DNA of 64,000 nucleotides from Streptomyces sp. NBC_01549 (GCF_026339955.1 NZ_JAPEPW010000001.1:1-64000); one strand, 5' to 3'. Positions 28,659-38,881 are shown, counted from the first letter of the stretch. The notes: generated from the letters alone by a model not told the origin. Made by a program: numbers and translations.

Positions 28659-30276
28659 GCCTTGCTCCTTGAGGATCCAACACGGGGATCGATGACATAT
28701 TCACGGCGCGCGGCCGGAAACTTCATGGAATGGTGGGTATGGCGCGACGGCAGGCCTTGGGGGCGCCCCGATCTCCGTCGTCAGCACAACACATCTGGTG
28801 TCGATGAGATGGGTCGATGTGCGGACCGGATCTCGTCCGCGCCGTACCGGCTCGTGGGCTGGCCGCCGACACTCCAGTGCGCAGCGGGGAGCGAGCTGGG
28901 CCCCCGCTGGGAGGGTTCGCACCAACGCCCCGGGCCGGGCGACCTTCTCGGCCATGATGGCCCGAGCGGCCGTGTCCGTCATCCGAGCACGACCCGCACG
29001 GCGCGGCCGGATGTGAGCCGGTCACGCGGACACACGCGCCAGGCAGGACGCCGGACCCCAAGAGAGCGTGGGAGTCGGCCGACGGCGTGGCTCACAACGG
29101 CAGACTTACACCGCCGAACCGATTCGTTCTGGTGCTAAAACGATCCCAAGCCGCCAGGCGGCGACGGCCCCGGCGGGGACGAGCCCCAGAGCGGCCGGAG
29201 CCGGCAAAGGCGCCTCGTCCGGGAGACCCTGATCCCCAGTCCGGCTGACGAGGGCATCACTCCGGAGACCCTTGCGAGTGCCCGCACCCAGAGAGGTAGC
29301 GAGCATCGACGTGCCGATGACGGCGTCGACACATGACACGGCACAACCCCCTATGGTTAACATGTTACCTATACCGTAGATGGGGGATGGTTAACTCGTC
29401 AACCGCGCACAGATGGTGCTCCAGAGGAGTACCCCCGAGGGGTCCACGGCCAAGAGCAGCGCGCCCCGCGCAGCCTGACGACGAGAGAGGCCAGAGGGGT
29501 TGAGCCCTGAGAGTGGACACCGGCGCGCTGCTCCAGCGCGGACAGCATGAACCTGCCCGGCTTGCCCTCGACCAGCCCGGCCCCTTCCACGAGCCGTTCC
29601 AGCCGGACCCGTGCACCGACGGCGAAGTCCTCCTCGCACCCCGGCCCATCCAGCCGGTCGCGCGCACCCATATCGCCGTCGTGCCGCCCCGGTTGCCCGC
29701 CCGCGCGACCCGCACAGTCAGAGGCGGGGCCTGCTCACCGGAAAGCGGGCAGAGGGACAACAGGTTTCGACCGGTGCGTCCGTCATAGCAGCTACCCGAT
29801 CATGCCGGTTGACCATGCTGCCGCACCGCAGAACTCCAAGATCCCCGACAGGGTCAAGCTGACGGCGCCGATCGTGGCGTGGGACCGGCTGAAGACGCAG
29901 GCCTCCAAGACGTCGAAGGCTCTCGTTGCCGACGGGACTCGCCGGCAGTGGTCCTGCTGCCCGGGTAAGCGGCCCACCTGGGGAACACGGGTCGGGCAAC
30001 CGATGCCGAGCATGACGGCCCCGCGCAATTCACGCTCACGCGCGCCCTTTTTTCGGGTATTTCATGCCGTCAGCTCGTGTGTTAGCGTGCGCCTGCGCTC
30101 GCACGTGCTGTCGTCTCTCATCCACTGAACTTCACCCCGCTGTTCTGCTTCGGTCTCCGCGCAGAGCGGTCGTGAGGACGTGAGAGCGAAGCGTTTCAGG
30201 TACATGTGCGTTTCAGGCGTGCCATGCACATCCGCTGACACCTTGGCTAGCGGACCGCGATGATGAAGTGAGATAC
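28659..30276. other. Gene-poor region, about 1.6 kb
   Basis: No frame gives a recognisable protein. A weak minus-strand frame (29106-29363, starting MLTIGGCAVSC, with a hydrophobic stretch) has poor third-position bias and no ribosome site, so I do not call it. A perfect palindrome at 29358-29367 overlaps its start. Around 29790-30030 there may be decayed coding sequence. Confidence 0.5.
29358..29367. promoter_or_regulatory. Palindrome TAACATGTTA, possible operator
   Basis: A perfect 10-bp palindrome within GGTTAACATGTTACC. GTTAAC occurs again at 29390-29395. It is the kind of site used by TetR/GntR regulators, but no clear gene is next to it. Confidence 0.35.
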
Positions 30277-31338
30277 ATGAGTGTCAACCAGGCACCGGGG
30301 CCGGACGAGGTACACCAGCCGGCAGTTGGCGCGGAAAGCTCCCTGGCCAATCAGCACACCAACGGCGAGCCGACCCTGTGGGGAGAGGCACTGCCCTGGG
30401 TCGACGAGGTCGGGGGGACGGGCGACTCCTCTTCCGCGCGGCACCCGTCGGCCGAACAGGGCACGCCCTCAGCCGACCGGCCCACTGAGCCACACGACCC
30501 GGTGCCCGTCGACACATCCTTCGCCGACGGCTCCACCAGCATGCTCCAATTCCCCCGCCAGGCCGCGGAGCCGGAAAGCGACTTCGTGCTCCTCGGAGCG
30601 GAAGGCGGCGACGCCTCGGCGGAGAAGAGGTCCCGCAGACGCGGCCGGGTACGAGCAGCCGCCCTGACGACCGCCGCGTGCGCCGGAATCGTCGTAGCAG
30701 CCACTTTGATATCCAGCCGGACGGACCATGACGGACCAGGCAATGCGGTGGTGGCACGAAGCGCCGATCCCTACCAGGTGACCGGGACGCCGACCGGTGC
30801 GGACCTTTCCGTGATTCGTTCGCTCTCGGCCAGCCCGTCCCGCACCGGCGCCCAGCCCTCGCAGTCCCGCGGCGCGAGCGCCTCCGCGCAGCCCAGCGTG
30901 ACAAGTACGCCGGCCCACGCACCCGGGGTGACGCACGCCCCGTCCGCCACCGCGCAGCCACACCCCGCGAAGACGCCGACGCCCAGCTCGACACCGACCT
31001 CCACGGCGGACCCCTATGTCATCCAAGCCACCGCGGTCATCCAGCCGGGCCAGTCCATTGAGTACGGCAAGGCCACTTTGACGATGACCTCCTCCGGCGA
31101 CCTGGTCGTGACCGATGAGCGAAACGTGACACGCTGGGCGACGCACACCTCCGGCTCCGACCTCCAAACGGTGTTCCAGAACGACGGCCTCCTCGCCGTC
31201 TATGACGCGCAGCACAAAGTCCACTGGTCGTCGTACACCAGCGGGAATCCGGGAGCGGTCCTGGCGATCACCTACAACGGCAACGTGCAGATCCGGCTCG
31301 GCAGCACCGTGCTCTGGCAGACGGGCACCGGCCATTGA
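30277..31338 (+). CDS. Membrane-anchored protein with C-terminal bulb-type lectin domain
   Basis: 353 residues from ATG 30277 (MSVNQAPGPDEVHQ). Residues 1-120 are acidic and disordered, then a basic stretch (KRSRRRGRVR) and one membrane segment (AALTTAACAGIVVAATLIS), so type II orientation with the C-terminus outside. A Ser/Thr/Pro-rich stalk follows (about 165-245). The last about 105 residues hold three lectin-like repeats: LTMTSSGDLVVTDERNVTRW, TVFQNDGLLAVYDAQHKVHW and LAITYNGNVQIRLGSTVLW. Bulb lectins bind mannose-type sugars, but the QxDxNxVxY motifs are degenerate. It overlaps the next gene by 4 bp, so the two probably work together. Confidence 0.75.
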   Translation: MSVNQAPGPDEVHQPAVGAESSLANQHTNGEPTLWGEALPWVDEVGGTGDSSSARHPSAEQGTPSADRPTEPHDPVPVDTSFADGSTSMLQFPRQAAEPESDFVLLGAEGGDASAEKRSRRRGRVRAAALTTAACAGIVVAATLISSRTDHDGPGNAVVARSADPYQVTGTPTGADLSVIRSLSASPSRTGAQPSQSRGASASAQPSVTSTPAHAPGVTHAPSATAQPHPAKTPTPSSTPTSTADPYVIQATAVIQPGQSIEYGKATLTMTSSGDLVVTDERNVTRWATHTSGSDLQTVFQNDGLLAVYDAQHKVHWSSYTSGNPGAVLAITYNGNVQIRLGSTVLWQTGTGH

Positions 31339-33593
31339 GCCAGCGCTCGGGGGAGGAGCGTACCGCGGTCACGGCTGCACCGAAGCATGCCCACGGAACA
31401 CGAGAAGCGACCGACGCATCAGTGACAGCACCGCCGTCACGCTCCCGGAGATCGCCGGGGACACCCCGCATGGTGGCCCGGCGCGCCGGTGAAGCCTGGC
31501 TCGTTCATCCGGTCGGCGCGCTGGATCACCGGTCCTGGATGTACGCCGCCGGCCTGGCTCGGGACGCCGAGTTCACCGTGGTGGTGATCGACATTCCCGA
31601 GGAGGACTCCCCGGACCTCCTGGACGCCGTGGCACGTGCTCTGCCGTCCGGGCAGACCGGGCTGCGGCTGCTGTTCGGCCGGACGCCTGCCGGAGGCAGC
31701 GCGCGGGCCGCGCAGTGGCTGGCCGCACGGACAGGACGGGACATGGTGACCGCGGACGGTCGTCCATGGCCTACCGCCGAGGGTGCCCTGTTCGTCAGTC
31801 CGGACAGAGGCTCGGGATGGACCCGCTACGCCCCGACCGGTGAAACCCGGTGGATGGGATGGCGTTTTCCTCACCCCGTCTGGGAAAGCGATCTCGGCGA
31901 TCTGCCTGCCCACATATCGGAGTGGACACACGCCGAACCCCTCGCAGCCGGCCTGTGGCTACGTCCGAGCGAGGCATCGGACTCCCTCCGCACGCACCGC
32001 TCGTTTCTGATGACGCGTCTGCGAAGCAGACCGGAGGCACTCACCGTGGTCGTCGGCGCCCCCGGCTCGCTAGCCGTTCCCCTCGCGGACGTCGCCCGAT
32101 TCTGGACAGGGCTGCCAGAACACCTGCGGCCCCATACCCGGTTCAGCTGTTTCGGCCCGGTCGTCCTGCCGGCCGGAACCACCTTCGGAGAGGCGTTGGC
32201 CGCCGCGGTGGGAGCGACAGTGCGGTCGTACACCGGGCTGCCCGTCAGTTCCACGGCACACATCCCCACCGAGGAACCCGTCGTCGTAGTGCGCCCCGAC
32301 GGGACGTTGGGCCGGACACTGATGGCCCGAGAGGTCGCCCATTTCCCGCCGTCGCAGGATGGCGGACCCACTTACCCGGTAGTGACGAATCACCGGTGGC
32401 CGGTCGACACCCTGCCCCTGATCCGTCCCGGCGTCTACCGGCACGGGCCCGACGCCGTGGTGGAGGTGCTGAGCTGTGGTCTGTGGGTACGCAACGCCGT
32501 CGAGCCCGTGGACGCCGAGCCGCATTCCCTGCCGATGGACGAGGCGAACGAGATGGTCCTGTACGACAGCGGGGACCCCCAGACCGCTCCGTCGTTGCGG
32601 GAACTTGCCCAGGACATCGCGCGCCGGGTGGCCGCCGACAACACGGTCCCTCTCCAGGTGACCGGTATCCACTCGGCGGCACGCCGAAACGAGCCCGAAC
32701 CGTTCGGTGACATCCGACCCACCGTCCTGGACGCGCCCGATCGAACGGGTATCGCCACGGCACAGGCGAGCTCCGAGGGGCACGAGCCGTCCCGGCCGGA
32801 AACCGCGCGAACCGCCCCCCGCACCGTCTCCGAACACCTCAGGGCTCTTTGCGGCGAACAATACGACTCCTGCATCGCCTTCGCCGCGGAGTTGGTGCGC
32901 CGGCACCCGGCCCTGCGTGGCGATCAGTCATCCGGGGACCCGGTCGTGGAACTGGCAGTGCTGCGTCTGCACCTTCTGCGGGACGGGGACCTTCCCATCC
33001 TTCTTTCCAAGGCCGGCGCCGGCAACACCGCGGCTCAGGAACTCGGCCGACTGCTGGCGTCGGGGCTGCACAGACTTCCCGCCTACACCGGCCCCGTGGC
33101 CCTGCGTACCGAGCTCGACCAAAGCGACCTGGCCCGGTACAAGGCAGGCGGCACGGTCACGGCGTCAAACTGGTTCGCCGGCACCATGACCGGATGGCCG
33201 GGACAGTCGGGCAACACGGATCTCGTCATCCTCTCGTCCGGCGGGCGCCGCACGGCACTCCTGGAGGCCGGTGACCCAGATGTGGTGATGTTCCCTCCCG
33301 GGGTTCGCTTCGCGCCGCTGGCCGTGGATGCGGGGGCGCGCAACGCCGTCTTTCTCCGGGAACTCGGCCCGGACGAGGCTGCCACGGCCGACCCGGACGC
33401 CTGTCGCCGAGCTGTCCGGCAACTGAGGCGCGCCCTCACCGGCTGGCGACGGGACGAGGGCTTCGAGGTCGTACGCACAGGCATGCTGAGCGCGTTCTTT
33501 CAGCCTCCTTTTCCGGGCACGACAGTGCGACCTACGGCGGACGGAGCAGGGGCGTCAAGGGAGCCGAACTCAGCGGTGCCGACGAATGGTTGA
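31335..33593 (+). CDS. Large protein with C-terminal ADP-ribosyltransferase-like domain, catalytic motif degenerate
   Basis: 752 residues if started at TTG 31335 (overlaps the upstream stop). ATG 31470 (MVARRAGEAWLVHPVG), with GGGGA upstream, is an equally good start. The N-terminal half has repeated VVVxDIPE/VVVGAPGSL-type segments like the LAGH modules of giant Streptomyces proteins. The last about 170 residues read GPVALRTELDQSDLARYKAG, ASNWFAGTMTG, LVILSSGGRRTALLEAGDPD and VVMFPPGVRFAPLAV, the outline of an ART fold. The expected E-x-E before the FPPG turn reads D-P-D, so NAD+ chemistry is doubtful. Cytoplasmic or exported is unclear; no signal peptide. Partner: the lectin membrane protein before it. 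Confidence 0.55.
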   Translation: MSQRSGEERTAVTAAPKHAHGTREATDASVTAPPSRSRRSPGTPRMVARRAGEAWLVHPVGALDHRSWMYAAGLARDAEFTVVVIDIPEEDSPDLLDAVARALPSGQTGLRLLFGRTPAGGSARAAQWLAARTGRDMVTADGRPWPTAEGALFVSPDRGSGWTRYAPTGETRWMGWRFPHPVWESDLGDLPAHISEWTHAEPLAAGLWLRPSEASDSLRTHRSFLMTRLRSRPEALTVVVGAPGSLAVPLADVARFWTGLPEHLRPHTRFSCFGPVVLPAGTTFGEALAAAVGATVRSYTGLPVSSTAHIPTEEPVVVVRPDGTLGRTLMAREVAHFPPSQDGGPTYPVVTNHRWPVDTLPLIRPGVYRHGPDAVVEVLSCGLWVRNAVEPVDAEPHSLPMDEANEMVLYDSGDPQTAPSLRELAQDIARRVAADNTVPLQVTGIHSAARRNEPEPFGDIRPTVLDAPDRTGIATAQASSEGHEPSRPETARTAPRTVSEHLRALCGEQYDSCIAFAAELVRRHPALRGDQSSGDPVVELAVLRLHLLRDGDLPILLSKAGAGNTAAQELGRLLASGLHRLPAYTGPVALRTELDQSDLARYKAGGTVTASNWFAGTMTGWPGQSGNTDLVILSSGGRRTALLEAGDPDVVMFPPGVRFAPLAVDAGARNAVFLRELGPDEAATADPDACRRAVRQLRRALTGWRRDEGFEVVRTGMLSAFFQPPFPGTTVRPTADGAGASREPNSAVPTNG

Positions 33594-34322
33594 GCCCTCG
33601 CCGCGATCCTGATCTTCTTCGAGCACAGACCCGTGCCCGGCGGCGCGAGGACCGCTGCCACCGATGGCGTCCCGCGTGATGGTGTAGGCGATCACCGTGC
33701 GGGTGTGCGCGGGCGGGTGCCCGGGGCGTGCACCCGGTGACGGTCTCCGCTCCCTGCGCACAGGGCAGGCCACCGTGCAAATCTCCCTGGTGAAAGGCCA
33801 GTTCAACCCTGGTGGTGCCCGATGGCCTTGTCCCAGTCTGACCTACAACGCCTGCTGGAGTCACCACGCACGGCGGACGGGATCGAGCTCGTGCGCGACG
33901 TCGCCGAGCGCATGCTGCAGGAGCTGATCGAGGCCGAGCTCAGCGGCGTGCGAGGGAACCGCCGACGACGTTCCGGCCAGATCGCTCCGATCTCCTGTGG
34001 GCCCGGCTTGACGAGAAGCCCGGCAACGGCGTCCGCCCGCTCGGGGTCGTGAGGGGCAGGTATCAACCTACGAACCGTCGCACTGAAGTCCACCGCCCAC
34101 CGCCGGTTCCTCACAAACTCGGGCTTCCTCGCTCGCCCCCAGGGGCGTGGCGTACACGTTCCGCGGTCCCGGCAGACGCGGGATCAGGTCCTTGACCGAT
34201 ACGAGAAAATCCACCTTCCCTTAAAAACCGCGCGCCACCGGGTTTTTGGTTATCGTGCTCCTGCGAGACGCCCTCCGGACCGGGACCGGGCGTGCGGGCC
34301 TACCTGCGAGTGAGGAGTCGCC
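33594..34322. other. Intergenic with IS256 relic
   Basis: Holds the IS256 fragment at 33822-33945. The rest has no clear gene. A short minus-strand frame (34114 down, NRRWAVDFSATVRRLIPAPH) might be decayed coding sequence. An AAAAACC...GGTTTTT inverted repeat lies near 34224-34248, upstream of the transporter. Confidence 0.5.
33822..33945 (+). pseudogene. IS256-family transposase, N-terminal relic
   Basis: ATG 33822 begins MALSQSDLQRLLESPRTADG followed by IELVRDVAERMLQELIEAEL, the standard N-terminus of IS256-type (Mutator) transposases. After about 41 codons the match stops and a short unrelated tail runs to 34052. Confidence 0.75.
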
Positions 34323-35612
34323 GTGAGCGGGAGCCAGGCGGAAGAACCCGGTTCCGGCCCGACCCCGGCCGGCCTCCCGCCGTCGAGGTGTCCGGGATCC
34401 GCTCGGGACGGCGTCGCGCGCCTGGGCAGGTACGCGCCGGCGCTCCTCCTCGGGCATCTGGGATGGGCCGCCCCAAGTGCGGCTGCCGCTACGCTGCTTC
34501 AGGCCTTGGCGGAGAGGATCGATCCTGCGAACAAGATCGTCTTCTTCGGCGCGATGTCGACCGCGGGAGGGGTGTGCGCCAGTGCCACCATGATCGTGAC
34601 CGGGGCCCTGTCGGACCGGACCCGCAGCCGGTTCGGACGGCGAAAGCCCTGGATTCTGGGCGGCGCCGTACTCGCCGCCTGCGCCATGGCGCTCATCGGC
34701 GTGTCCCACAGCAAGCTGTGGATCATCACCCTGTTCGCCCTGTACAAGATGGGCGAGAGCGCCAGTGTCGGGGCGCTGTTCGCCCTCATGCCGGACCGGC
34801 TCGCCTCGAAGCAGCTCGGAAGCGCGTCCGGCGTGGCCGGGCTCGGCTATCTCCTCGGGCAGTCCGCAGGCACGTTCGCCGCCGCGGCCTTCCTGACCAC
34901 GCCCGAGCTCGGGCTGGCGGTACTCCCGTGGATTTTCGTGCTGTGCGCCGTCCTCGTCGCCCTGCTCGTCCCCGGACGTTCGTCGCTCGACCGGCCTCGC
35001 CTGCCGGTGAGCGGACGAGAACTCCTGCGCTCACTGCGGCCGCCGTCGGACGGAGACTTCTGGCTGGCCTTCGGCGGACGCTTCTTGTTCATATTCTCCT
35101 TTCAGATGGTCTTGGCGTACAACCTCTACCTGGTCACCGACTACCTGGGTCTGACCACCAAGGCAGCAGGCGGACTCATGTCGGCGGCCATCCTGGTGTT
35201 CGTGACGTCCGCCGCCGTGGCCGCGGGGACCACCGGGCCGTGGTCGGACCGGCGTGTGCGGCGCAAGCCGTTCGTGGCCGGCGCGTCGCTCCTGGTGCTG
35301 CTCGCCGTGTCGGCCCCGGCGGCTGCCCCCGAGGCCTGGGCCTACCTGCTGTTCTTCCTCGCCGCCGGCGTGGCGTTCGGCACCTACACCGCAGTGGACC
35401 AGGCGCTGATGGTGGAAGTGCTCCCCGAAGGCAGTGAGGGGGCGAAGGACCTCGCGTTCCTCAACGCCGCCAACGCTCTGCCCCAGATACTCGCTCCCGG
35501 CGCCGCCGGACTGCTCGTCACCCTCGTCGGGTATCCGGGCCTGTTCCTGTGCGGGGGGCTGGCCGCCGCCGTGGGGGCCGTCCTGATCCTGCTGATCCGA
35601 AGGGTCCGGTAA
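34323..35612 (+). CDS. MFS sugar transporter (GPH-like)
   Basis: 429 residues, GTG start with GAGGAG upstream. About 11-12 hydrophobic segments. A loop signature SDRTRSRFGRRKPWIL between segments 2 and 3 fits the glycoside-pentoside-hexuronide/sucrose-type branch of cation symporters. The second half repeats it (WSDRRVRRKPFVAGAS). It is followed after 54 bp by a GH1 beta-glucosidase gene, so it probably brings a beta-glucoside into the cell for that enzyme. The operon seems to start here. Confidence 0.85.
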   Translation: MSGSQAEEPGSGPTPAGLPPSRCPGSARDGVARLGRYAPALLLGHLGWAAPSAAAATLLQALAERIDPANKIVFFGAMSTAGGVCASATMIVTGALSDRTRSRFGRRKPWILGGAVLAACAMALIGVSHSKLWIITLFALYKMGESASVGALFALMPDRLASKQLGSASGVAGLGYLLGQSAGTFAAAAFLTTPELGLAVLPWIFVLCAVLVALLVPGRSSLDRPRLPVSGRELLRSLRPPSDGDFWLAFGGRFLFIFSFQMVLAYNLYLVTDYLGLTTKAAGGLMSAAILVFVTSAAVAAGTTGPWSDRRVRRKPFVAGASLLVLLAVSAPAAAPEAWAYLLFFLAAGVAFGTYTAVDQALMVEVLPEGSEGAKDLAFLNAANALPQILAPGAAGLLVTLVGYPGLFLCGGLAAAVGAVLILLIRRVR

Positions 35613-35666
35613 CGCGCTTCGGGCCATGGGCACACCAGTCGACAACACGAACCGAGGAGATATGCC

Positions 35667-36881
35667 GTGAACCGTTTCCCCCAAGACTTCCTGTGGGGAG
35701 CCTCGACCTCCGCGCACCAGACCGAGGGCGGCAACGTCGCCAGCGACTGGTGGTATCTGGAGCACAAGCCCGACACCTTCTGCCAGGAGCCGAGCGGGGA
35801 CGCCGTCGACAGCTACCACCGCTGGGACGAGGACATGGACCTCATGGTCCAGGCCGGGTTGACCGACTACCGCTTCAGCATCGAGTGGGCCCGGATCGAG
35901 CCCACCGAGGGAACGTTCTCCCCGGCCGCGCTGCACCACTACCGGCGGCTTGTCGAGGGAGCTCTGCGACGAGGCCTGCGCCCCATGGTCACCCTCCACC
36001 ATTTCAGCAACCCGCTCTGGTTCAGCGCTCGCGGAGGCTGGAACGCCCCCGGCGCGGTGGACCGCTTCACCCGCTACGTCCGTTACGTCGTCGACATTCT
36101 GCAGGGCGTGAGACATGTGTGCACCATCAATGAGCCGAACGTGGTGGCCGTGTTCCCCGTGATCGCCGAGCGGGGCCCGGAAGCACTGAACGACGGGATA
36201 CCGGAGCCGGACCCGGACTGCGCCGCGGCGCTCATCGAAGCCCACCACGGAGCGCGGAGGATCCTCAACGAGGCCCACTCCGGTCTGCAGGTCGGCTGGT
36301 CCGTGGCCGTCCAGGACTTCCAGGTCGAAAGCGGTGCGGAGCAGGAAGCAGCCGAGTATGTCCGGCGCCGCCAGACGGTGTTCCTCGAAACGGCCCGCGG
36401 CGACGACTGGATCGGGGTGCAGACGTACACCCGTGTCCGCCTGGGGACCGAAGCCGGTCAGGCGGTGCGGCGAAGCCCGGACGCGTCGGCGGAACGCACC
36501 CTGACCGGCTGGGAGTACTACCCCGCCGCCCTGGGCGGTGCCGTCCGGCAGGCCGCGTCGGCCGTCGGCGCGGTCCCCGTCATCATCACCGAGAACGGGG
36601 TGGCCACCGGCGACGACACACGCCGCATCCACTACACGCACACCGCCCTGGCCTCCCTGCTCAAGGCGATGGACGACGGGATCGACGTGCGCGGCTATTT
36701 CCACTGGAGCCTGCTGGACAACTACGAGTGGGGCAGTTGGGAACCGACCTTCGGCCTTGTCGCGGTCGACCGCTCCACCTTCGTGCGCACCCCGAAGCCT
36801 TCCCTGGCATGGCTGGGAGCCGTGGCCCGGTCAGGACGCCTTCCCGAGGCGGTCGACGCCCGTGCCGGTGAAGGGAGCTGA
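35667..36881 (+). CDS. GH1 family beta-glucosidase
   Basis: 404 residues, complete TIM barrel. N-terminal signature FPQDFLWGASTSAHQTEG. The acid/base Glu156 is in TINEPN and the nucleophile Glu309 in IITENGV; YFHWSLLDNYEW, the typical +1/-1 site strand, is also present. The family removes terminal beta-linked glucose (or related sugar) by a retaining mechanism; exact substrate unknown. No signal peptide, so cytoplasmic, matching the MFS transporter upstream. At about 400 residues it is slightly shorter than the usual 440-480. Confidence 0.92.
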   Translation: MNRFPQDFLWGASTSAHQTEGGNVASDWWYLEHKPDTFCQEPSGDAVDSYHRWDEDMDLMVQAGLTDYRFSIEWARIEPTEGTFSPAALHHYRRLVEGALRRGLRPMVTLHHFSNPLWFSARGGWNAPGAVDRFTRYVRYVVDILQGVRHVCTINEPNVVAVFPVIAERGPEALNDGIPEPDPDCAAALIEAHHGARRILNEAHSGLQVGWSVAVQDFQVESGAEQEAAEYVRRRQTVFLETARGDDWIGVQTYTRVRLGTEAGQAVRRSPDASAERTLTGWEYYPAALGGAVRQAASAVGAVPVIITENGVATGDDTRRIHYTHTALASLLKAMDDGIDVRGYFHWSLLDNYEWGSWEPTFGLVAVDRSTFVRTPKPSLAWLGAVARSGRLPEAVDARAGEGS

Positions 36882-36950
36882 CCCCCCGAGGTCAGCAGTC
36901 CGCCCCGATGAGCTACCGTGCCCGACCGAGCAACCACGAAGGGTCCGTGG

Positions 36951-37991
36951 ATGGCGTCCCAGCCCACCGTCGCCCGCGCCGTACTGCGCTCCCTCTTCGC
37001 CCTACCCCGCCCCCTCAAGCGAGCCCTGGCCGGTCCGCCCCGCCGTTGCGGAGAGCACAGCCTCGATCTCGACTTCCAGTTCGGCGGGCGCCTGCTGGCG
37101 CGCGGCCGGGCATGGGGCACCAGCACGCCGCTGGCCGTCCGCCGCGAACTCACCGACGACGCGGCCCCCTTGCTGCTCGCCCCGGAAACGACGTCCGTCA
37201 CCACCGGGGCCATGGACATTCCCGCCCCCGACGGCCGGGTGCTGCCCGCGCGTCTGTACCGACCGCCGGCCGCCCACGGGCTCCTGGTGTTCCTGCACGG
37301 CGGCGGCTTCACCACCGGAAGCCTCGCCTCCGCCGACCCTCTGTGCCGCCTGCTCGCCCATCACGCCGGCGTCCGGGTCCTTTCCGTCGGCTACCGGCTC
37401 GCTCCGGAGCACCCCTACCCCGCCGGGCTCGACGACGCGGTCACCGCCTATGGTCACGTCCTCGAGAACCGGGTCCGGCTGGGGCTGGGCGCCGAGGAGG
37501 GAATCGCCGTCGGCGGCGACTCCGCCGGAGGCAACCTCGCTCTGGAGACCGCCATCGCCACGTACGGCCGGCCGGGGCCCGATTTCGCCCTGGCTCTCTA
37601 CCCCGTCGCCGACATCGGCCGTACCGGAGGCTCACGCGCCCTCTTCGCCGAGGGAATGGGGCTCACGGCCGAAGCGATCAACGAATTCGAACAGCACTAC
37701 CTGCCTGACGGGTACGACGCCGCCTCGCCTGGCCCCGCCCTCGTACGGCGCGGGGATCTGGGCCGCCTGCCGCCCACCTATCTGTCCATCGCCGGCTTCG
37801 ACCCCTTGCGTGACGAAGCGGACGAACTCGCCGGGCTGCTGCGTGCTGAACGGGTCCCGCTCGTCGCTCGCGCGTTTCCTTCCCTGCCGCACGCCTACGC
37901 CGCCTTCGCAGCGTTGAGCCCTGCCGCCCACACGGCGCTCCTCGACGCCGCCCACACCCTGCGCGACGCGCTGCGGCGGCCGGTCCCGTGA
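36951..37991 (+). CDS. Alpha/beta-hydrolase esterase, hormone-sensitive-lipase type
   Basis: 346 residues from ATG 36951 (MASQPTVARAVLRSLFALPR), with GAAGGG upstream; GTG 36918 in frame is possible. Oxyanion motif LVFLHGGGFTTGS, nucleophile elbow GGDSAGGNLAL, acid DPLRDEADELAG and catalytic His in SLPHAYAAF. This is the GDSAGG (HSL) branch, usually acting on short acyl esters. It follows the beta-glucosidase by 69 bp and could deacylate plant glycosides in the same pathway (inferred). Confidence 0.88.
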   Translation: MASQPTVARAVLRSLFALPRPLKRALAGPPRRCGEHSLDLDFQFGGRLLARGRAWGTSTPLAVRRELTDDAAPLLLAPETTSVTTGAMDIPAPDGRVLPARLYRPPAAHGLLVFLHGGGFTTGSLASADPLCRLLAHHAGVRVLSVGYRLAPEHPYPAGLDDAVTAYGHVLENRVRLGLGAEEGIAVGGDSAGGNLALETAIATYGRPGPDFALALYPVADIGRTGGSRALFAEGMGLTAEAINEFEQHYLPDGYDAASPGPALVRRGDLGRLPPTYLSIAGFDPLRDEADELAGLLRAERVPLVARAFPSLPHAYAAFAALSPAAHTALLDAAHTLRDALRRPVP

Positions 37992-38391
37992 TCGTGGTGG
38001 GGCCGTACGACTCTCCGCCATGTTCGCCCTCAGGTCGGCCCCTTCGTGGCAGCCGGCTGCCTTCGGCGAGCCCCTCGGCCTTGGCGGCGGACTCGGAGAT
38101 CAAGGTATCCCGGCCGCCGGCGTCACCGGCGGCCCTCCGAGAGCCGCCTGGGCGCCCCCAGGGGGCTACGGGCGCGCGGGCCGCGGTCCCGGCGGCGGCC
38201 GAGCGGAAGCGTCCGGACGGCCGAGCGGAAGCGGTCCACCCGATGCCGTGCGGCTTGATGGCAACGACATCGTCTACCGCACCGGCGGTTGCGCGGGCCA
38301 CGGCGAAGCGGACGGCGCGGCCGCTGACCGGACACGGCCGAGCCGGGCCGACACAGGCAGCCCCAACGGTCCCGTCTGCGGATGAGTGGCC
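37992..38391. other. Intergenic between convergent genes, nothing recognised
   Basis: 400 bp, very GC-rich, no credible frame; probably holds terminators but no clear hairpin with U-run was found. Confidence 0.5.
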
Positions 38392-38862
38392 TCACGGGCT
38401 CGGCGGGGTCTCCGCCAGCCGTCGCAGCACCAGGTCACCGATTTCACACAGCGTGTCCAACTGCGCCAGGGTGAGCTGGTCGATGAGCGCGTCGCGGACA
38501 TCGGCGACGTGGAGCCGTGCGGCTGTGTCGACCAGCTCGCGCCCCTGATCGGTGATGACCGCGACGGCACCGCGCTGGTCTGTCGGACAGCGTTCTCGGT
38601 TCACCAGGTCGCGCGTTTCCATACGGGTCAGGTGCTGGGAGAGGCGGCTCTTCTCCCACCGCATGGCTTTGCCGAGCACCCATGCCCTGAGTCGCCCGTC
38701 CGGCGCCTCTGACAGATGTACCAGCACATGGTAGTCGGCGACTGAGATCCCGCACTGCGTGCGCAACCGCCGCTCGATGTACTGGGCCAGCCCGACCTGC
38801 ATCGTCATCCAGCCGCGCCAGGCCCGCTGTTCACGCGCGTCCAGCCACCGAGGACTACTCAT
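38392..38862 (-). CDS. MarR-family transcriptional regulator
   Basis: 156 residues from ATG 38862 (MSSPRWLDAREQRAWRGWMT). The winged-helix core is clear: LRTQCGISVADYHVLVHLSE, WVLGKAMRWEKSRLSQHLTR and METRDLVNRERCPTDQRGAV with a wing DxR. This sub-family (AWRGW start) is common in Streptomyces. It probably binds the 20-bp site at 38882-38901 in its own promoter and the like site before the pirin gene. Confidence 0.88.
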   Translation of the reverse strand: MSSPRWLDAREQRAWRGWMTMQVGLAQYIERRLRTQCGISVADYHVLVHLSEAPDGRLRAWVLGKAMRWEKSRLSQHLTRMETRDLVNRERCPTDQRGAVAVITDQGRELVDTAARLHVADVRDALIDQLTLAQLDTLCEIGDLVLRRLAETPPSP

Positions 38863-38881
38863 GGGTTCAATGGTAGCGCTT

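Noticed and set aside
29106..29363. Small minus-strand gene starting MLTIGGCAVSC
   Set aside because: Weak third-position bias, no ribosome site, no family; left as a remark only.
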